64,000 bases of DNA from positions 76,664,821-76,728,820 of the forward strand of contig OX328128.1 of assembly GCA_946811695.1 (NCBI GenBank), read 5' to 3'. The DNA comes from Gonocerus acuteangulatus (Eukaryota > Arthropoda > Insecta > Hemiptera > Coreidae). The notes under the pieces are model-generated. The model ran no database searches and was not told the DNA's origin. It was given only the letters and a program-made list of their open reading frames with translations. Numbering within the stretch: position 1 is the stretch's first letter; each line of letters starts with the position of its first letter. The position numbers and the translations under genes are program-made. This document shows, piece after piece, positions 36,568-50,805 of the stretch.

Positions 36568-39500
36568 GAGGAGCGAGTTGCACACCTGGTGCAATGATCT
36601 TATTTATATGAATTCACTCATGAATTGAGTGATTTCCATAGTAAACATGTTTTTTAAAATTAAAAATGAACAATATAAAGAAGAAAAATTTGGCTCCAGG
36701 GGAGCGTGTTAAGAAAAAAAATCTTTGTCTCGAATGGGTTAATGTGCGATTCGTTTGTTTCAATGTTCATCGGTGAGTAGAAACCATTAAAATGTTTATG
36801 AATTTGGGCACACACAAATTATGGAAATTTTTGATAAAGCAATCTCAGTCAGAGAAATCAGTCCTTAAAACTCGAAACTGTTGGTACAGTTCCTTTGAAC
36901 TGCTTTTATCTATGTTTTCACCAGTTTTTAATTGATTGTTTTGAGATTTTGACGCGAGTCAGCTTTTTGACGTTGTGTCCCCTTATTGTTCTTTGGATGA
37001 GTTATCTAGAAGGATAACGCCCTTCTCAAGCCAGGATACGGTTGATGCTTTTTTCTTTTTACCAGAGGCCAGGTGGCCATGATAGTTAAGGGGTGAGCAC
37101 TCTGAGCATAAGGTCATGGGTTTTGATTTCAATTAAGCCATATATGTTGTGGATATTATAAGAGAAAGATTGTGTTGTAAGATAAAATAAATCGGTCAAT
37201 CCTTTCACCAAAAAAAGAAAATGCATCAGCCTTAGAAACTGTAGATAACAGTGTGGTAACCTGTAGATAACTCGTCCCAAAAATCTGCATTATCTATAAG
37301 GGGACATTAAAATTTAAATAAATAAATAAAGTGGGCCAGCCTTGCTGAAAAATTTACCCAGCACCAATGGAAAGGACATTCATTGATTTTCCTTAATTTT
37401 TTTTTTAAATACAAATGTTAAATGACATTTTTTTTTTCAAACCTGTGTGGAGTTCTTCTGCGATTGTTGTAGGTGAGAAGACAGAGGCAAGATCGGCTCA
37501 ACTCTTTTCATGCTACTTTCGCAAGGAACGTGGCTTGTGGATGGAGAATCACAATGCTTTCTCTTGTGTTTTGGCGGCACCTGATAACAGAAAGAGTATG
37601 AGATCAAATAGATTCGCTTCAATTTGTTTTTTAAAGAAGAGGTATTAAATTGTTAGTCACAAAATGCAAGTTTTAACCGCTTAAAAAAAATATGCCCAAG
37701 TATATTTAGTCAAGTCAGTGAGAGTCTCCTCTCAGCAATACACAGTAGTTTAAACATATTAATTAATTTTATTTTTAGAATTTCCCTTAAATATTTACCG
37801 TGTTCTGTGAATTCATTTTAAGTTAGTAGTTTTCTCATCAATTTTTTTACATTTTCTAATCATTATAATGGTATAGAGTTGTTAATATTCAGAACCAACA
37901 TAACCTCTTTAAGGCTACCCCTGACAATATTCAGGCCAGCCAGCCACCCTACACAGGCTACACCCAATTATATTCAGGGTGAGTCATTGTCTAAAATCCA
38001 TGCCTTCCATATGGCCTTCAGAGTATTGTCTGCTTTCTATGAGTGTATGGTAAAGTGTATATTGCTAAGTTACCTTCCTACCCACTAGATGTCCTTCACC
38101 AGACTGTAGCGTTACTCTTTATACCTGGGTCATTTAGTCATCTGCCCCTTTAGTTAGTCAGTGCCTAATGACTAGTTTGGTGTTCTGTATACATTTGTTG
38201 TTTTACACAATGGCAGACAAAAAAACACCGGAAATAACCATATCAATACCGAATATTTATAAAAAATAAAATGAAAAAAAATGGGCAAACAAAAATGGGC
38301 GAGGATTTCTATTAGTTAAAGGCATTTATCAGTGGAGATAAGATGATTTTTTTTCAATCTTAAAAAATAACTAACTGACTACCCGCCCTTCGTCACAGCA
38401 TAAAGGTAGATATTTTATTGTGTTAAATAATGTATCATCAAAATTAATGCCACTATATAATTTTGTGCAGTTTATTATAGCACGGTTACCGTCAAACTAT
38501 ATGTTATTCATCAATTGATAAGTAATCAAAGAATAATGTTTCTTGACGCTGGGGCGCTCCGGACCAGTGTCAACAAGCAGTTGATGATATGGTGGTGATA
38601 GGCTAGTGAGTGAGTGAGTGGTTTTTGACAAATATATAGTCGATTTTTTAGAAGTTTATAAAAATTGCTTTATAGTCCAGTATAATCAACTATTTAAATA
38701 CCTTTTCGTTTGGAGTGCTGTTCCTCAACGAGGAAATGTCAACCTTGTTTGAAATGGAGATTGAAGTCACAGACTTCTCGAAACACTCGACAGTTGTAGA
38801 CAGAACCTCACTTGACGCCGATCTTCGTTTCTCTTCTTTTCTTGAAGACTGAAACATCAACAATAACAAACATTGTAAATTGTTGCCAAATTTATTCAAT
38901 CCTTTGTCAGTCACACACACAGATCAAGAGCTAGGAAGTTGTGTTTGCCACTAAGCGCCAAACAGCCACCACCCTAGTAACTGCTTTTGACAGTTTATCA
39001 TCTTATTTTGTTTCATTTTAATAACTTTTTTTTATGAAATATAAAACTTTCCCACATGACGGGTCGGACCAATAAAATGAGCATCTTTCATATCCAGTGA
39101 TGTGGGGGGGGGGTAAATACCCAGTGAGTAGGTAAATATAAATTGGGTATTTACCCGGGTATTTACCCACAGGGAAGGTAAATACCCAAAAAGTGGGTAT
39201 TTTCAGTTTTTGAGCTTGATAAAACTTCTTTGAATATTTTTTGGTGCAAACAAGGACTGAAACTTACCCATTTGATCATAAAAGCTTAATGAACATTAAT
39301 ACTTACCCAGTAATATTTTAAAGAAAGTTAAAAGTCGGTCTGGGTATTTATGGGTATTTACAACTTAATGTATATTTATGAACTTTCGTGTTTACTTTTA
39401 CAGTGAGGAAGGTTAATTAATTTTAAAAAGGTTTTAATGAAGCCTATTCAATTATTAAGGACTTATTTAAATTTTTAAACAAGGCCAAAAACATTTTTAA

Positions 39501-42500
39501 TGTTTATTATAATAGTTCAAAAGCATTTTAAGTTAAGTTTAAGTTTGTGATCCTTGTTAATATTATTTGAAATTATGCTCATACAGTAGTAACAACATTA
39601 CAGTAAGTGGAAATCTCACCAGAAATGAAAAGGTAGCTTCTTGATGACAGAGTGTTTTGAGTCCGAGTTGGGAAACTAGTTAACATCCTTGATCCAATTG
39701 TTGAACTTATCACTGCCATTCAGTTAAATGCCCCTTTGATCCACACAGTTCATAAGGGATTTAAGAATTACTGAAAACTCTTCAACAAGAAACCCAGAAT
39801 CTTCTTTTCAAAAAAACGGAGGAAAAACTTGTGCTAACTAAATAGGAGAAACGCATTCAGTTTGGTGTTGGAAACGCACATCTTGCTGCAGACTTGTTGA
39901 ACTCTTGCATTTGTTTTGTGTGTGAGTTAGGCAGAAGCATGGGATTGAAATCAGTTGATCTTCGGAAAAATGTAGCTGGCTATAGGGACCAAGAGGGATT
40001 ATGGCAAAGCTCCTTTGTTTGGGAAGGTCTTGAAGACAATGGGAAAGAAAATAATAAAATAAGTCCCATGTTATGGTGGAGAGGCTTGAAAGGTACATGT
40101 GTTTTGATCAATGAGTAGGTAACTTAATTTGAGTTTTGAGAAATTGAGATAATCCTAGTCCAAAGTTTTAGCTGAGGCTACATTTTTGTGAATGCAGTAC
40201 GGTAGTATCAAATTTAGGCAAACAACTTGTTATATTGGTATTCGGAAGGTCCATGGCAAATTTTCAGGTAATAATTTATTATTTATTAACCTCTCCCATG
40301 ACATTTTACAATATTCGATTACTAAGTCGTGGTTTAGTTAAATACCTTAAATACCCGGTTATTTATGAAATTGGGTATTTACCCTTAAGAAAAAATACCC
40401 GGGTATTTTACAACACTGTTCATATCTATCTATATATATAAAAATCAGGTGTTTGTCTCTTTGTTCCCACAGTGTTTGACCGATTTTGATCAAATCTGGC
40501 ACACAAATAAATCTTCGTCTGGGGAGTGCACTATGCTAGGTCAAAATTGTCTATCAGCTGCCTGTTTCTTATACGAATCCACACTGTTTGACCGGTATTG
40601 ACCAAACTTGCCAGGTAGGCCCTGATCTGGGGAGTATCATAGGCTAGGTCAAAATCCTCTACCAGCTGTCTAATTTAAAAAAAAAAATCTTGATATCTTC
40701 ACCTAAAAGATATTGACTGAAAATCACACTAACAATTTATTTAAATATACGTATGTACAGGGTGTCCCAAAAATAATGGTCATCCGTTGGCCAGAATATT
40801 CTCCAATCCGAGATCGGAAAAAATAACCCCCATATTGACCCCCGCAAAATTGACCATAGGTCAGAAATGACCATTAACAGTGTATACGTGGGCCATTCCA
40901 TTACAATCGACAAATGGTGGCCGATTTTGATCATTTCTTTTTTTAAAGTTTTTAGTAACATCGCCTTACGCAAAAAAAATATGAGTATATTGAAAAATGG
41001 CCCTCTCAGAAGCATTCACTGAAGAACCATAACTCACATTTTATAACAGACAGGAATGCCTTCATGAGGTTATTCTCAAAGCATATCAAGAGCTCTTTCC
41101 CTTAAGCTTTCAATTGCTAAAATTACTCATTAGGGATTTCACAGGTTATGTAGGAATTTCATGAACCATCTAGTCCCACCCAGAAAAGAGGATAGAATAA
41201 TTGTCCTCGATCGATCCAGGCCTACTATGGGGCTGAGAAGATTGCCCGAGCTACGGGAGTCTCGAGGATAACGGTCCGCCGGATCCTTCGGGAAGAACGT
41301 CTCTTTTCAGATTACAGCAAGTTCAGGAGCTTAGGCCCGGGGATCAGGAGCAGAGAGCATTGTTTTGAAGGTGGGTGCTGGACTTGTTGGAACGTCCTCC
41401 AGCGAGTATTGTGGACTGACGAAAGTTCGTTTCCCAGCGTCATCATCCACTGCAGGCAAAATGGACGAGAATAACATGGGCTTTTGAAGAAATTCTCGCC
41501 AGGTCCTTAGCTGAGTGAGCAGGAATTTGAAAGCAATGTTACAGCTTGCCTCAGGAATGAAGTCCGACGTATTGAAGCTGGAGAACAGGCCCAATTGCTA
41601 CGGGCGCTGAAGTGGTAATCTTACAACTTAAGTTTTTTGTTGTTTTTTAAGGAAGAAACTTTTTTTTCTGCCCTAGGGCGTGGGCAATTATTCTATCCTC
41701 TATTCTGGGAGGGACTGGCTGGTTCATGAAATTCATACATGACCTGTGAAATCCCTAATGATTAATTGCAGCGATTGATTGAAAGCTTCAAAAGGCAAAG
41801 AGCTCTTGAGCTTCTAGAATAACTACATGAATTACAATTAATGCCTCTGAGAGGCACGTTTTTCAATATACTTATAATTTTTTTATGCCAGAAGATGCTT
41901 TTAAAAAAAGTCAAACGAGGTATTTTTGCATAAGGCAATGCTAGTAGAACATGTAAAAAAGAAAAATGATCAAAATCGGCCACCATTTGTCGATTGGAAT
42001 GAAATGGCCCACGTATATGCTGTTAATGGTCATTTTGAGCATAAGGAGTCATTTCTGACCCATGGTTCTGTTGACTTTTTTCTTCCTCATGACTAGTAGA
42101 TTCGAAATATGCAATAAAAAAATTTGACCTTGAATAACATTTCAAGGTCAATTTTGCGGGGGTTAATATGGGGGTTATTTTTTCCAATCTCGCATTGGAG
42201 AATATTCTGGCCAACGGATGACCATTATTTTTGGGACACCCTGTACAGCAACCACAGTTTTGTTCTTCCCCTCAAACTTGGTATACAAACTTCTCTTAAC
42301 AAACTTGGATGACTTGATCCATTTTTGCTCTGAAAACCTTAGAATGAGATGGGTCGCTAACAGATAAATATTAAATTTTATTTGTCACGCTATTATTTGA
42401 ACCCAAGTACTCCATAAACTGTGTGGACAAGAGCTTAAGAAGAGCTTGGTTAATAAAAAAGGCTTAAATAAAAATTATAATACATCTTTAAAAAACAATT

Positions 42501-44961
42501 AAAGAAATAGGATTTCAGCAACAAAATTATTATCAATTGCAATGCATGGGTAAGAGTCGAACAGAGTCAGAGCTGAAAATAATCAAATTTAAAACTATAA
42601 ATGACTTTACCTTCCGAGAAGCTGAAGAAGACTTCCGTGGATCTTTCGATTTTTCCTACAACAGAAAAAAGAATTGAAATGAATAGAATGTGAGACTGTT
42701 AATCATCGATCATAGAGATGGACACATTACCAGAACACTCCTGGAGTATGGTAAAGTATCAGGATCTTAGTGAGTAACATGAAGTATAAGGATTCTGAGA
42801 AGCTGATGACTTTGAGGAACATTGTAAAGTATCAGGATCCTAAGGAGTATTGTAAAGAATTTGGATACTAAGAAGTATTGTAAAGAATCAGGATCTTGAG
42901 GATTACCACGAAGTATCAGCATTCGGAGAAGTATAAGGACCCTGAGAGCCGAGCAATCGATGCACCATAATAATAAAAAGGTATATAAGGACTCTGACGA
43001 GTATTGTAAAGTATCAGGATACTAAGGAGTACTGTAAAGAATTGGTATCCTAAGAAGTATTGTAAGAAATCAGGATCCTGAGGAGTACCACGAAGTATCA
43101 GCATTCTGAGAAGTATAAGGACTCTGACGAGAATTGAAAAGTATCAGGATACTAAGAAGTATTGTAAAGAATTGGGATCCTAAGAAATATTGTAAAGAAT
43201 CAGGATCTTGAGGAGTACCACAAAGTATCAGGATCCTAAGGAGTATTGTAAAGAATTGGGATCCTAAGAAGTATTGTAAAGAATCAGGATCCTGAAGAGT
43301 ACCAAAATAAGAAAGAAAATTAACAGAAGTTTTACAAACCCTTTCCCTCCTGGACGAGGAAGAGCTGTTGCGTTTGCTCTTGTGCTTCAAAACCTGTAAA
43401 CAAACAGTATTAATATTTCAAAAATATAAGTTTCTGTTATATCTCTATCGTGAAAAGCCTTCTTAATGTCATTTGTCAACATTGACAAATAAAACAATCA
43501 AATTTAGATTAAACTTACTTTATCTTCTAAACTTTCAGAAGGAGATTTTTTACAATCTGAGGACTCCTAGAAAAACAAAATGAATCACATTAGACAAAAT
43601 TTCAGAACTTAACAAAAGTTTCTGCAGCGTTAATAAGGTTTAACAGAAGAATAAAAATATGATGATAAAATTGAACAACTGTAAACACAAACAATAGATG
43701 GATTGTTTGGATTCGGTTAAACAGTAGTAACAGATTTCAGGAAGAATCTATTTGAATCTTTGTTTCAGATTGCTCTTTGGCAGCCTTCTTCAGCTATAAA
43801 ATTTATAGACAGGAAAAAAAAAATAATACACCAAAGTAACAAAAGATAAAATTGATACGAAAAACCATAGCCTGTCAGGATAGACAAAAAATTCAATTGT
43901 GCAAACTTCAAAGGGAAATATTCCCTTTCACTCGCCCTTCTAGTCAGCCATTTCCAAAGTCGTTTAATGAACTACATTTTACATGAAACACTATAAATCT
44001 CTTTATGTCTTGTTTACGGCCAGGGATGGAACTGTAACACTGCCTGTTCAAATAGACGTAGTTGGAGGGAAAAGGGTGTGGCCTATATTCTCAGTACAGT
44101 AAAATTTGGGCAAATAATTCCCCCTGTTATAACCTTATCACTGGGAGGTTTAAATTTTAGTTGACCCTTAGCTTTGGCTGGGTATTGTTAACCCATTCGA
44201 TGCAACACCCAAGAATACTAGCCGGAGAACGATGTTCCTCAGAGGTGACGCCCGAGTATTCTCGCGGGAGAAAGTCGTGCACCAGAGGTGACGCCCGAGT
44301 ATTCTGCCCACTGCTGTATCTCTTGATTGTGAGCCCACTTGAGCCTTGAGCGTGTACAGAGTGCTCTAGCAGGAATGGAGGATAGCTGCTGGTTTAACCC
44401 TTAACTGGTAAAATACAAATGTTGAACGTTATACAGGGTTTGTCCGGAAAGTAATAGGACTGATTTTTTTCTGCCGCGACTGTACTTCGGAGCTCCCATG
44501 AGCCGACTGGTGGAGCTCACACATTGAATAGGTTAAACATTAAACACTATCTCCTTTTAACTCGTAGGCTTCCACGGTCCGAGTCATTGCAAGTATTATA
44601 GTCTTCTGGTATTGACCGTGTCACAAACTTCTTTGCCGACGTTTCGCTAGTCATACTGCCAGCTTCCTCAGGGCTTAGTCTCAGATAATACTTGTAACTA
44701 TCTCCTTTGCCTGGCCTCTCAAAGCCTTTCCAGGTTGTAAACAAGACATAGCCAGCTTTTATAGTGTTCCACATAATGTGAAGTTCATTAACTGGGTTTT
44801 GCAATTGGTTGAACAGAAGGGAGAGAGAAAGAGAATATTTACCTCTGAAATTCCTGCATACACAATTGAACTTGTCCATCTTTCTGAACAAGCTATAATA
44901 AGGAATTCTTATTAATATTGGTAAGTGGCCATATTTAACACGTTAACTGCGATGTATGCAA

Positions 44962-45008
<47 letters not shown>

Positions 45009-45528
45009 CCCCATACTCTGGTCATTTCCTCAGAGTGGCTGATATTTTTCAGTTTTTATGAATAATTTTAATAGTAATCACAAATGGAACCAATAGCGCG
45101 TTTGTTTTGCGAAGTAACAAAGAGAAATCATGTATTTTATCATACATGTCCCCGGGGGCATATGCCGCACTGGAGACATAGAAGAAATATTTTATTCCTA
45201 GTACTTCCTTAACTCCAAACGGAACCAAAATTTACCTATCATAGATTAGATGGATCAAACGTCTGGAACAAGTTTCAACTGAATTAATTGTTTCTGAATA
45301 ACCAACATGAAAATGAGTTTGGAAAAGTAGGTGTCAATGTTTCTCAAAAACGGTTACAGGTATCGCTTTACAAATTGCTTAATTTGTTTTTCTTGTTAAG
45401 AATCTATAAAACGAGTACCTGCAAGCAAAACGTAAGCGTTACGATTTTTTTCGCTCCAAAAAGCATCTGCCAGTATATGAATTCTGCTGGTTAATGAACG
45501 ACCTTTCAAATTACACAAAAGATTTTTT

Positions 45529-45570
<42 letters not shown>

Positions 45571-48500
45571 AATGATATATAAGGGGGTGCTCTAGGAAGT
45601 GTAAGTTTCTGACAAAGCAAAGTCCATCACAAATATTATCTTTTGTCAAACAATTAAATAATTAAATAAATAAAAGCAGTAATAAAAGGGATAGCAATTG
45701 GCAGTGCTTAGCTTGGCAGTATTTTTTTTTTTTAAATCAGTGTGAAATAAAAGAAGATTCTAAATGTCTCGACTAAGAGCAGTAAGGTGTTGTGAAATAC
45801 AAGTTTTCCAGGCAGGTAAGTGATAGAGATAGTTTGAAAACCGCCCTTTGGACCCCCGATCTACCAAACTCAGATCCAAGAGTCTCTGCTATGGTGGAAG
45901 GAACGCCTATAAAAAGGCCTCCCCCCACTCCCACTTGATCTCATCTCCTATAATGTTGTGTTCCATGTAAGTAGAAACAAATTAAAATGTAATTGGTATG
46001 GTTACCATTATTTTCAAAAGTTTTTGACGATGTTGAACTAAATAATTTTTAAACAAACTTAATGACAAAAAATATATTTATTACTTTATTTTACAACAAA
46101 ACAAAGGGTATCTTTTTAGAATGTAGACATACATAAAAATTAAATGAAACTAAAAATGTATAAGAAATAAATAAAATGAAACTGTGCATGCAATAAGAAG
46201 CAAAATGTTAAGGCAAAGCGTAGAAAAACTTTAAGATCCGATTAGTACCTTCGTTCCGGTGAGGGACGCAGAGAGAGCTTCACAGATTTTTTCTATCGAA
46301 GCCTGAAAAAGTAAAAGAGTGTCACATTCATTCTTTAAGATCTTAAAATTTCCAAATTATTGAAATGTGACCCTATTAACACGTTCGGCCCCAGTGTCGT
46401 GAAATATACATAAGAGAGATGTGTTCTGCGGGCCCAGCGTCATGGCATATGTGTCAGCAGATAGCTTGGCTTTCTTTCTATCTTACTACTCCGGGCCTTG
46501 TTCTATACACTTTGTATTTGACTTGGGGCCTCATTATGTATTCCCGGTTAGGTTAGCGGGTCGAATGATACTGAATCCGCCCGAAAAATTCCCTCAGCGG
46601 CGCTGTCGTGGCGTATTTGATATTTTACTAAATTGTAATATATCCAACATAATTTTAAATGTTTCTTCACTTATTTATTTATTTTTTTATATGTTTGTCA
46701 AAATAACTATAAAAAAGGAAGACTTGGGCCCTGATGAACATTTTGTTCGAAGCCATCCGTCCTGAAAGTGTTAAACCTACTTATCGAGTGAAAGGTCAAC
46801 AAATGAAAAACAAAAACAAAATATACTGTTAAATAAGTTATAAAATATTTTGGTACATGTCTTATCTTCGTTGTTTTATACTCTACTGCCTTCCAATTTT
46901 TTAGTCTACTTATATTTTCTTTGCTTTTGGATTTAACTGAAAATCGTAGGTTACCTTTACCTGGAATTTACTCTGCATATTTCTCTTGTAAATTTTGGCC
47001 CTTTTCAAGTGAATAATTATGTGTGTAAATATTTCTAAGAAAATTTATTCTGAACAAGAATTGTTAGAACTTTGGACGTGTGTGAGCGAAAGTGAAGCAG
47101 AGTTTTCTTGAGGGTTCTGATAATGAACCCCACAATGTTTCTATTGGAGAAACACCTGGAACAAGTGGAATGCAAAGTAAAAGGCAGATTATCTTCCGAC
47201 AAAACATCGTGTGACAAAATAATTCAGCAGACGGGGCACTCCAGGCGCTAGGCTACCCCGCACCATCGAATATTACGCAGCCTAAAGGTTAAGAATTTTG
47301 TATATTTCGCTATGTTCTTTATAGAACGATCCCATTCAGAGAAATCGGTGATTCAAATTTGAAAATGTTAGTTTCCTTGTTTTGGACAGGTTTTTGCCGC
47401 AATTTGCAAAAGTTTCTAATTGGTTGTTGTTTTCATTATTTTATCAGTGAAATACATTTCGTAAATTAGAAGCATGTTTGTATCAATTGTTTTTAATAAC
47501 GGAAGAGAGTAATTTCCGCTTGCCAATAGCCATAATATCCTACGCGGAAATAACTCAATCCATCTTCATGCAGTTAGAACTTACAAAAAAGTTTACAACA
47601 GTTTTAAATATTTACCTTTTTCGGTTTCATGGGAGATTCTTTTGTAGTGTTTTTGTGCTTCTTTGGCGTCTGAAAGGAAAAACATAAATAAACAATTTTG
47701 TGATTTTAATGCTAGTTTACATTCTAAATAACGACATACCTCATTTATTTTTTACCAACCATCATAACTACTGAAAACATACCATTTATTAAATGTTTAT
47801 GGTTTAATTAATATTTAATAACCTACAGATTATGCATTTTTTTTTTTTTTTTTTTTTTTTTTTATGGCGCATCGACATCTAGGCCATTAGCGCCGATTTT
47901 GCAAATATTATTATAAATTTAGAAAACAAAATACTATAACATGATATTTAAACTCTTACACGCTGTAGATACGTATCACAAAATTTAGCAGAAATATGGC
48001 TTCTATATTTTTGAACGTTGAACACGCTTTTATTATATTGAGTAAGCCAACAAAAAGCATAACAGAAAATGTTACAAACATCACTCACATCAGTATGTAA
48101 TGATCATATTTCACATCCCAAAATGAGATTGTTATTCTGGCCAAATAAAATAGATTTGATCACTAGAATAGAAATTTGATGTATATAGCCTATAACGCTC
48201 ACAGTAGGGAAAAGGTTAAGTCTTCAGCAAAATGACAATAATAAATTCATTTATTTCCAACAGGACTAAACCTTCTTCTGTACTTTTTATCAACGTCAAC
48301 AAGTATTAGATAAATAGAAATATCCAAAGTGGCTAAAAACTCAATTTTTTGGGGACAATTGGTTTTTACAATCTGTGACTCATACAGTCACAGTTTTTTT
48401 TTTTTTTTTTTTTTTTACCTTAATCCAATAAATGCTTATATTTTTAAAGGACACATTCCAGGTTCTGAGTCAGACAAATGTTTTTTTTTTTTTTTAGCAT

Positions 48501-50728
48501 AAATATACTTTAGCGATGACTAAAGCATATTTATGTTCCTGAATTTGAGCAGAAGGCTCTAAACTAAATTAATCTTTTTTTGTTTTAAATCTTAAAAATG
48601 ATGAAGGTAATGGTACAAAATGATCTTCAGTCTCAAAGAGGCTTGGTATTTGCTTAGGCTTTTTTTTGGGGGGGGGGGAGGGGATTATTCAAGTTTTGGC
48701 CTTAACCCTATTTGGACGGTGGGCTTCTCCAGCAGTCAGCACAAAGCCGTGACTGGCTGACAGAGGGCTTCTCAGCAGCCAGCACAGGGCCATGACTGTC
48801 TGATGGTGGGCTTCTCCAGTAGCCACTTTACTCAATATCGTATAAGGACGGTTGCTACTTTTCTTTTGTTGTATTTGGTTCTATAAGTTTGTATTTTTGT
48901 ATAAACCTTTATTTGTAAAAGAGCAAATCGCTGTTGTTGCAAAGCTCAAAAATTAAATTGAAAAAAACTAAGGGTGGTAGGCTTCCCCAGTTCTTTTAGA
49001 CTATTAGTGAGATTTCTTAGTAGACGTGTTTGAGACTTCTCGGAAGATGAAACATTGCAGCCTGGCTCTTCCTCAACTTCAGGAAGTAATATTGAAGAGC
49101 ATTCTAGGATTTCGAAAAAAAATGAAAACAAGACAATTGTGGAGCGCGGGTGGAAGGGAGCTAGGTAGTAGCTGTCAGGAGGGACAGGCAGGTATCAGGA
49201 GAGCCCCGTCAACAGGTACCTTCTGTCATATGACTCCCGCCATCTCCATAGGGTTATATAAATATTATTTAACATATCTTCCTAAATTCTGGTATATATC
49301 ACCAGTGGTTTGGTTTTTAAACCACAAATTTTCTCCAGTATTACAGCTGGCTTTCTCAGGTGGTTCATGATTCTTGCTCGTTATGTGAAAGCAAAATGCC
49401 ACATGTACCATTTTGATTTCAGCTGAAAAACAAGCATCATGTGCCACCTGAGGAAACCAGCTGTAATACTGGTGAAAATTTCTGGTTTATAAAACCACAC
49501 CACGGGTGATATATACTGGAATGTTATAGGAGGAAATAGAATCACCCAGCAACGTTTAAAAGATAATAACATTTAATACATACGTTTTTATAAGGGTAAA
49601 TGCTCAGCTAAAGAATTAACTTTAGGCTTACCAGATTAACGACAGGTGTGCTGGATAGGCGCTTCCTAGGGCTGTCGGGTGTTTGAGAGGAAGCCTTGAT
49701 ATTAGACTTGGGTGTGGCTTCGGAGGATTTATTCTTCGAAGTAGAAGGCTTTGGCTGAGAGGTAGTGGAAGTTACTATGCTCGTTGAAGGACTCGACGAT
49801 TGGACTGGGCTTGGCGCTGGTCTCGAAATCTGCAGGTGTAATAAGGAATAAACCAATCTTATTCTTGATTCAATTTTTTATTCAATGCAACAAATAATGA
49901 AATTTCAAAAAGTTATAATAAATAAAGTTATATATATTAAAAAAAAAGTAGTAGACCAAAGAATGACGAGGAAAGATGTAGTTTGACCAGAGACCGGGTG
50001 AATGATCACAGACAGAAGGGGAGACTTGAGGGAGGAATTAGAGAAAAGAGAAGCTTTTGAATGGCTACATTCTATTTACCTTAAAAGCACTTAAAACTTT
50101 GTGCCAAAGGTCGTAGGTTCGATTCCCACAATGGGGTGGTAGCTTTTCTTTAGAAAAAAGATAAGGCTTCAGCATTATCCTGACTAAAAAAGGGTGGTAA
50201 CCTATAGATAACCCGTCCCAAAATTCTTAGTTAATAATAATGGACATTCAAATTTTAATAAATATTTGCCACAATTACCCAAAAATTATCGAGATATTTC
50301 AGAAAATATAATAAAATACAAAAACTGTTCATGTCTATAAATAAATTTTTTGTTTCTATTACTTCCTTATCTTCAAACCAAACCAAACCAAAATTTAAAT
50401 GAATGTCAAACATCTAGAAACATTTTCAACTTAAACCATGGCCTCCGAGAGGGATTACAATCCCCTACCTAAATAACTTCCGGGCCCCTTAACCTCCCCC
50501 CCCCCCCTTGCTCCATTAAAATGACCAAAAATTATTAAAGGAATTATTTAAAACTAACCCTAAACTGGAGATTTCTCTGAAAATAAAATTAAATACATTA
50601 GAAATTGAACAGATATGACAAACAATGGTAGGTATATAACTTAGATTAATTAAATTATAATGCTAGTAAAAAAATGATGCCAGCCCCCGTTGAGCCCATG
50701 ACCAATTTAATATATATTAATTAATTAA

Positions 50729-50805
<77 letters not shown>

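Larger units (their letters stand above)
43885..44840. repeat. Dispersed foldback-repeat family, copy 3, with nested insertions
   Basis: Family blocks CACTCGCCCTTCTAGTCAGC, GGGAAAAGGGTGTGGCC, CTTAGCTTTGGCTGGGTATT and GCCTGGCCTCTCAAAGCC are present in order but interrupted by a TTAA MITE (44192-44532) and a 139-bp insert (44558-44696). Confidence 0.65.

Noticed and set aside
39838..40118. Overlapping plus and minus frames near 39.9-40.1 kb taken as a cellular gene
   Set aside because: They lie inside the hAT element bounded by an exact 8-bp duplication; the plus frame looks like a transposase relic.
42916..43390. Repetitive open frame with DPDSLQYFLGSQFF units
   Set aside because: Translation of the 28-bp minisatellite; only its last part (43393-43340) overlaps a true exon, which is bounded by splice sites.
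45288..45494. 68-codon plus frame
   Set aside because: Lies within a dispersed repeat whose inverse copy at 4380-4900 does not keep the frame.
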